Shown: in pieces, positions 62,234 through 64,000 of the stretch
Numbering within the stretch: the stretch's first letter is position 1
Layout of the letters: the number at the start of each line of letters is the position of its first letter
Assembly (NCBI RefSeq): GCF_002934685.1
Contig: NZ_NKHL01000112.1
Coordinates: 1 to 64,000 of the forward strand
DNA length: 64,000 nucleotides
Direction: 5' to 3'
Source: Pseudomonas bohemica
GTDB lineage: Bacteria > Pseudomonadota > Gammaproteobacteria > Pseudomonadales > Pseudomonadaceae
Translations under genes and position numbers: made by a program
The notes under the pieces: model-generated
What the model was told of the DNA's origin: nothing
Seen by the model: the letters and a program-made list of their open reading frames with translations, nothing else
Database searches by the model: none

Positions 62234-63010
62234 TTACTCGCCATAGATATCGAAATCGAAGTACTTCTTCTCGATCTGCGCATACGTGCCGTTCGCGCGA
62301 ATGGCCGCCAGGGCCTGGTTGAAGCGCTCTTGCAGCGGGTCGCCCTTGCGCACGGCCACGCCGATGCCGGTGCCGAAGTACTGTTCTTCGGTGAAGGCCG
62401 GGCCGACGAATGCGTAGTCCTTGCCCTCAGTTTTTTTCAGCAGACCTTCGTCGATGGCCACGGAACTGGCCATGGTTGCGTCGATGCGCCCGCCCAGCAA
62501 GTCGAGGAACACTTCATTCTGCGAGCTGTAGCTGACGATCTGCGCACCAGCCGGAACGAATTTGTCGGTGACGTACCGCTCGAAGTTGGTGGCGCGCTGC
62601 ACGCCGATGCGCAGGCCTTTGAGCTGCGCGGGGATGTCGGTGATGCCGCTGTTCTTGCGCACCACCAGGCGTGCCGGAATGCGGTAGTAGCGGTTGCTGA
62701 AGTCCACTGACTTCATGCGCTCGGGGGTGATCGACATCGACGAGATGATCGCGTCGACCTTCTTCACTTTGAGTGCCGGGATCAGGCCGTCGAACTCGTT
62801 TTCCTTCCATACGCATTGCACTTTCATTTCCGCGCACAGCGCCTGGCCGATATCGTAATCGAAGCCGACGATCCGGTTGTCGGCGGTCTTCGAGGCAAAC
62901 GGCGGATAAGCCGCTTCGATCCCCAGTTTCAGCGGTGCATCGGCGGCATGGGCGTTGACGGCGAGCAAAGAGGCGAGGCCCAGTGTGGTGACGATGGTTC
63001 TGATGTTCAT
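62234..63010 (-). CDS. Periplasmic amino-acid ABC transporter binding protein
   Basis: 258 residues. Signal peptide (TIVTTLGLASLLAVNAHA). SBP family 3 pattern: LKLGIEAAYPPFASKTADNRIVGFDYDIGQALCAEM and VDAIISSMSITPERMKSVDFSNRYY, as in lysine/arginine/ornithine or opine-binding proteins. Permease and ATPase genes are not adjacent here. Same direction as RidA and the oxidase. Confidence 0.9.
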   Translation of the reverse strand: MNIRTIVTTLGLASLLAVNAHAADAPLKLGIEAAYPPFASKTADNRIVGFDYDIGQALCAEMKVQCVWKENEFDGLIPALKVKKVDAIISSMSITPERMKSVDFSNRYYRIPARLVVRKNSGITDIPAQLKGLRIGVQRATNFERYVTDKFVPAGAQIVSYSSQNEVFLDLLGGRIDATMASSVAIDEGLLKKTEGKDYAFVGPAFTEEQYFGTGIGVAVRKGDPLQERFNQALAAIRANGTYAQIEKKYFDFDIYGE

Positions 63011-63148
63011 GCATGGCTCCGGACGATGTTGTTCAAGTCGGACGAGCCCTCGGCATGAGGATCTCGCCCGTTATGGCAGCAGCAATGTGAACGGCGGGTG
63101 GGCGCTCTGGATGCGTGAGCGAATGGCGCCCTGCCCTTGCAGCAAAAA

Positions 63149-63505
63149 TCAGACGGCGGCGGTGACGATGATCTCCACGAGGATTTCAGGGTCATCGAAC
63201 ATCACCTGGCAAGTAGCCCGCGCCGGGGTCTGCGCGGCGTCGACCCAGGCGCTCCAGGTTTCGTTCATGCCAGCGAAATCGGCGGTCATGTCTTTCATCC
63301 AGATCTGCACGCTGAGCAAGCGGCTCTTGTCGCTGCCCGAGGCGGCGAGCAGTTCGTCGACGCGCTGCAGCACCTGACGGGTCTGGCCGCGAATATCCTG
63401 GGTGCAGTCGGCGGCGACGATACCGGCCAGCCAGGCCACGCCGTTGTGAACCACGCTGCGGCTCAGGCGAGGGTTGCTTTCGATACGGTGGATCGAGGTG
63501 CTCAT
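63149..63505 (-). CDS. RidA/YjgF-family protein
   Basis: 118 residues. RLSRSVVHNGVAWLAGIVA, QTRQVLQRVDELLAASGSDKSRLLSVQIWMKD and the catalytic-site ARATCQVMFDDPEILVEI are typical; the Arg of PARATCQV matches the imine/enamine deaminase arginine. It hydrolyses reactive imines from amine oxidation, fitting the adjacent oxidase. ATGA overlap with the oxidase gene; AAAGGAG upstream. Confidence 0.93.
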   Translation of the reverse strand: MSTSIHRIESNPRLSRSVVHNGVAWLAGIVAADCTQDIRGQTRQVLQRVDELLAASGSDKSRLLSVQIWMKDMTADFAGMNETWSAWVDAAQTPARATCQVMFDDPEILVEIIVTAAV

Positions 63506-64000
63506 GACAGGCTCCTTTCAGGGGTTGAGGATGTGGACGTCTCAAGCTCACGCTCGCTGGCCAGTTGCGCCAGGGTGATGGGCTTGAGCGGTGGGCGAAT
63601 GCGGTAGTAGCCGACCTGCGCCGGGGAGACGTTGCGATGCTCGGCGATGATTTCAGTGACGCTCAGACCACATTGACGGCCCTGGCATGGCCCCATGCCG
63701 CAGCGACCGAATGCCTTGGTCTGGTTGGGCCCCAGGCAACCGAGCTCGACGTAACCGCGAATGGTTCCAGCGCTGACCTCTTCGCAGCGGCAGACGATGG
63801 TGTCGTCGTGGGGAATGCGGTTTTGCGCAAGGGGGCGATACAGCGCGTCGATCAAAGGCCGAGCGGCGCTTTGTCTGCCCAGCATCTGCAGCCAGGGTTT
63901 GCTGAGGGCCTGCAGGCGACAGGCGTCGATTTTCTGCAACCGATGAGCGATCGCCAGAGCAGCCAGACGACCCTGGGTCGCCGCCACATTGGCGCCACCG
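63502..64000 (-). CDS. FAD/NAD(P)-dependent oxidoreductase C-terminus, OoxA/HcnB-like (partial)
   Basis: Reading frame stays open to the window edge; about 165 C-terminal residues are seen. A BFD-like [2Fe-2S] region carries four cysteines: CRCEEVSAGT and CGMGPCQGRQC. This is the C-terminal part of the alpha subunit of opine, amino-acid or cyanide-forming dehydrogenases. With RidA and a binding protein it forms an amine or opine uptake and oxidation operon. Confidence 0.85.
   Translation of the reverse strand, partial: GGANVAATQGRLAALAIAHRLQKIDACRLQALSKPWLQMLGRQSAARPLIDALYRPLAQNRIPHDDTIVCRCEEVSAGTIRGYVELGCLGPNQTKAFGRCGMGPCQGRQCGLSVTEIIAEHRNVSPAQVGYYRIRPPLKPITLAQLASERELETSTSSTPERSLS

Overview
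The window looks like the chromosome of a fluorescent-group Pseudomonas. The evidence is gene content: TerC next to NhaR, a MocR-type ectoine regulator beside eutB and eutC, NorR, MntH, a pstSCAB operon, YceH, DUF1654 and DUF1828 proteins, and several Pseudomonas-type REP palindromes. About 1-18 kb is mobile and the rest is host chromosome.

Left edge (1-1000): the first 79 bases are the end of an insertion sequence, probably IS3-family, with its orfA starting leftward at position 16. An aquaporin gene follows. Region 1171-1441 holds a duplicated ~123-bp unit with leftward terminators.

Prophage (about 1.45-18.1 kb): this is the early half of a lambdoid prophage. A leftward block runs cro, small genes, BRO antirepressor, winged-helix initiator, DnaC-like loader, DnaB-like helicase and antiterminator Q. 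A rightward block runs cI, a coupled two-gene moron (second gene DUF1828), a LexA-controlled DUF1654 gene, then an operon from a LuxR-type HTH gene to xis and int. The pR-like and pL-like promoters are near copies of each other; each has a TTAAG-N4-CTTAA operator between its -35 and -10 boxes. No lysis, head or tail genes lie in the window, so the prophage is either truncated or continues to the left. Between int and the tRNA-Val(GAC) gene is an AT-rich two-gene cassette (soluble protein plus four-helix membrane protein). Its layout resembles RexAB or Kiwa exclusion systems, and it is the best candidate here for an undescribed system.

Host region 18.4-29.8 kb: a PuuB-like oxidase, a C39-fold lipoprotein lacking its catalytic residues, TerC and NhaR, an MFS exporter, DUF1993, YceH, a shikimate dehydrogenase paralogue, small proteins and PbpG.

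Region 29.9-37.2 kb is a decayed ectoine/hydroxyectoine catabolism locus. It keeps eutB, eutC, enuR and an orphan ehuA. The ectoine hydrolase gene is fused in frame to the second half of a class III aminotransferase gene, which implies a deletion. A 650-bp composite repeat array separates eutB from enuR.

Region 37.3-48.7 kb: a DUF2214 membrane protein, MntH, an MHS-type transporter, NorR, then a five-gene operon (HAD-UbiA fusion, DprE1-like oxidase, DprE2-like reductase, flippase-like protein, GT-C-like protein). That set matches synthesis, flipping and transfer of polyprenyl-phospho-D-arabinofuranose.

Region 49.4-64 kb: a stress-type cluster (DUF2945, GH15, SDR), a LysR regulator, pstSCAB with a clear Pho box but no phoU, a GntR-controlled CoA operon (enoyl-CoA hydratase, CaiB, MFS) with a strong palindromic operator, and an amino-acid or opine uptake and oxidation operon that runs off the right edge.
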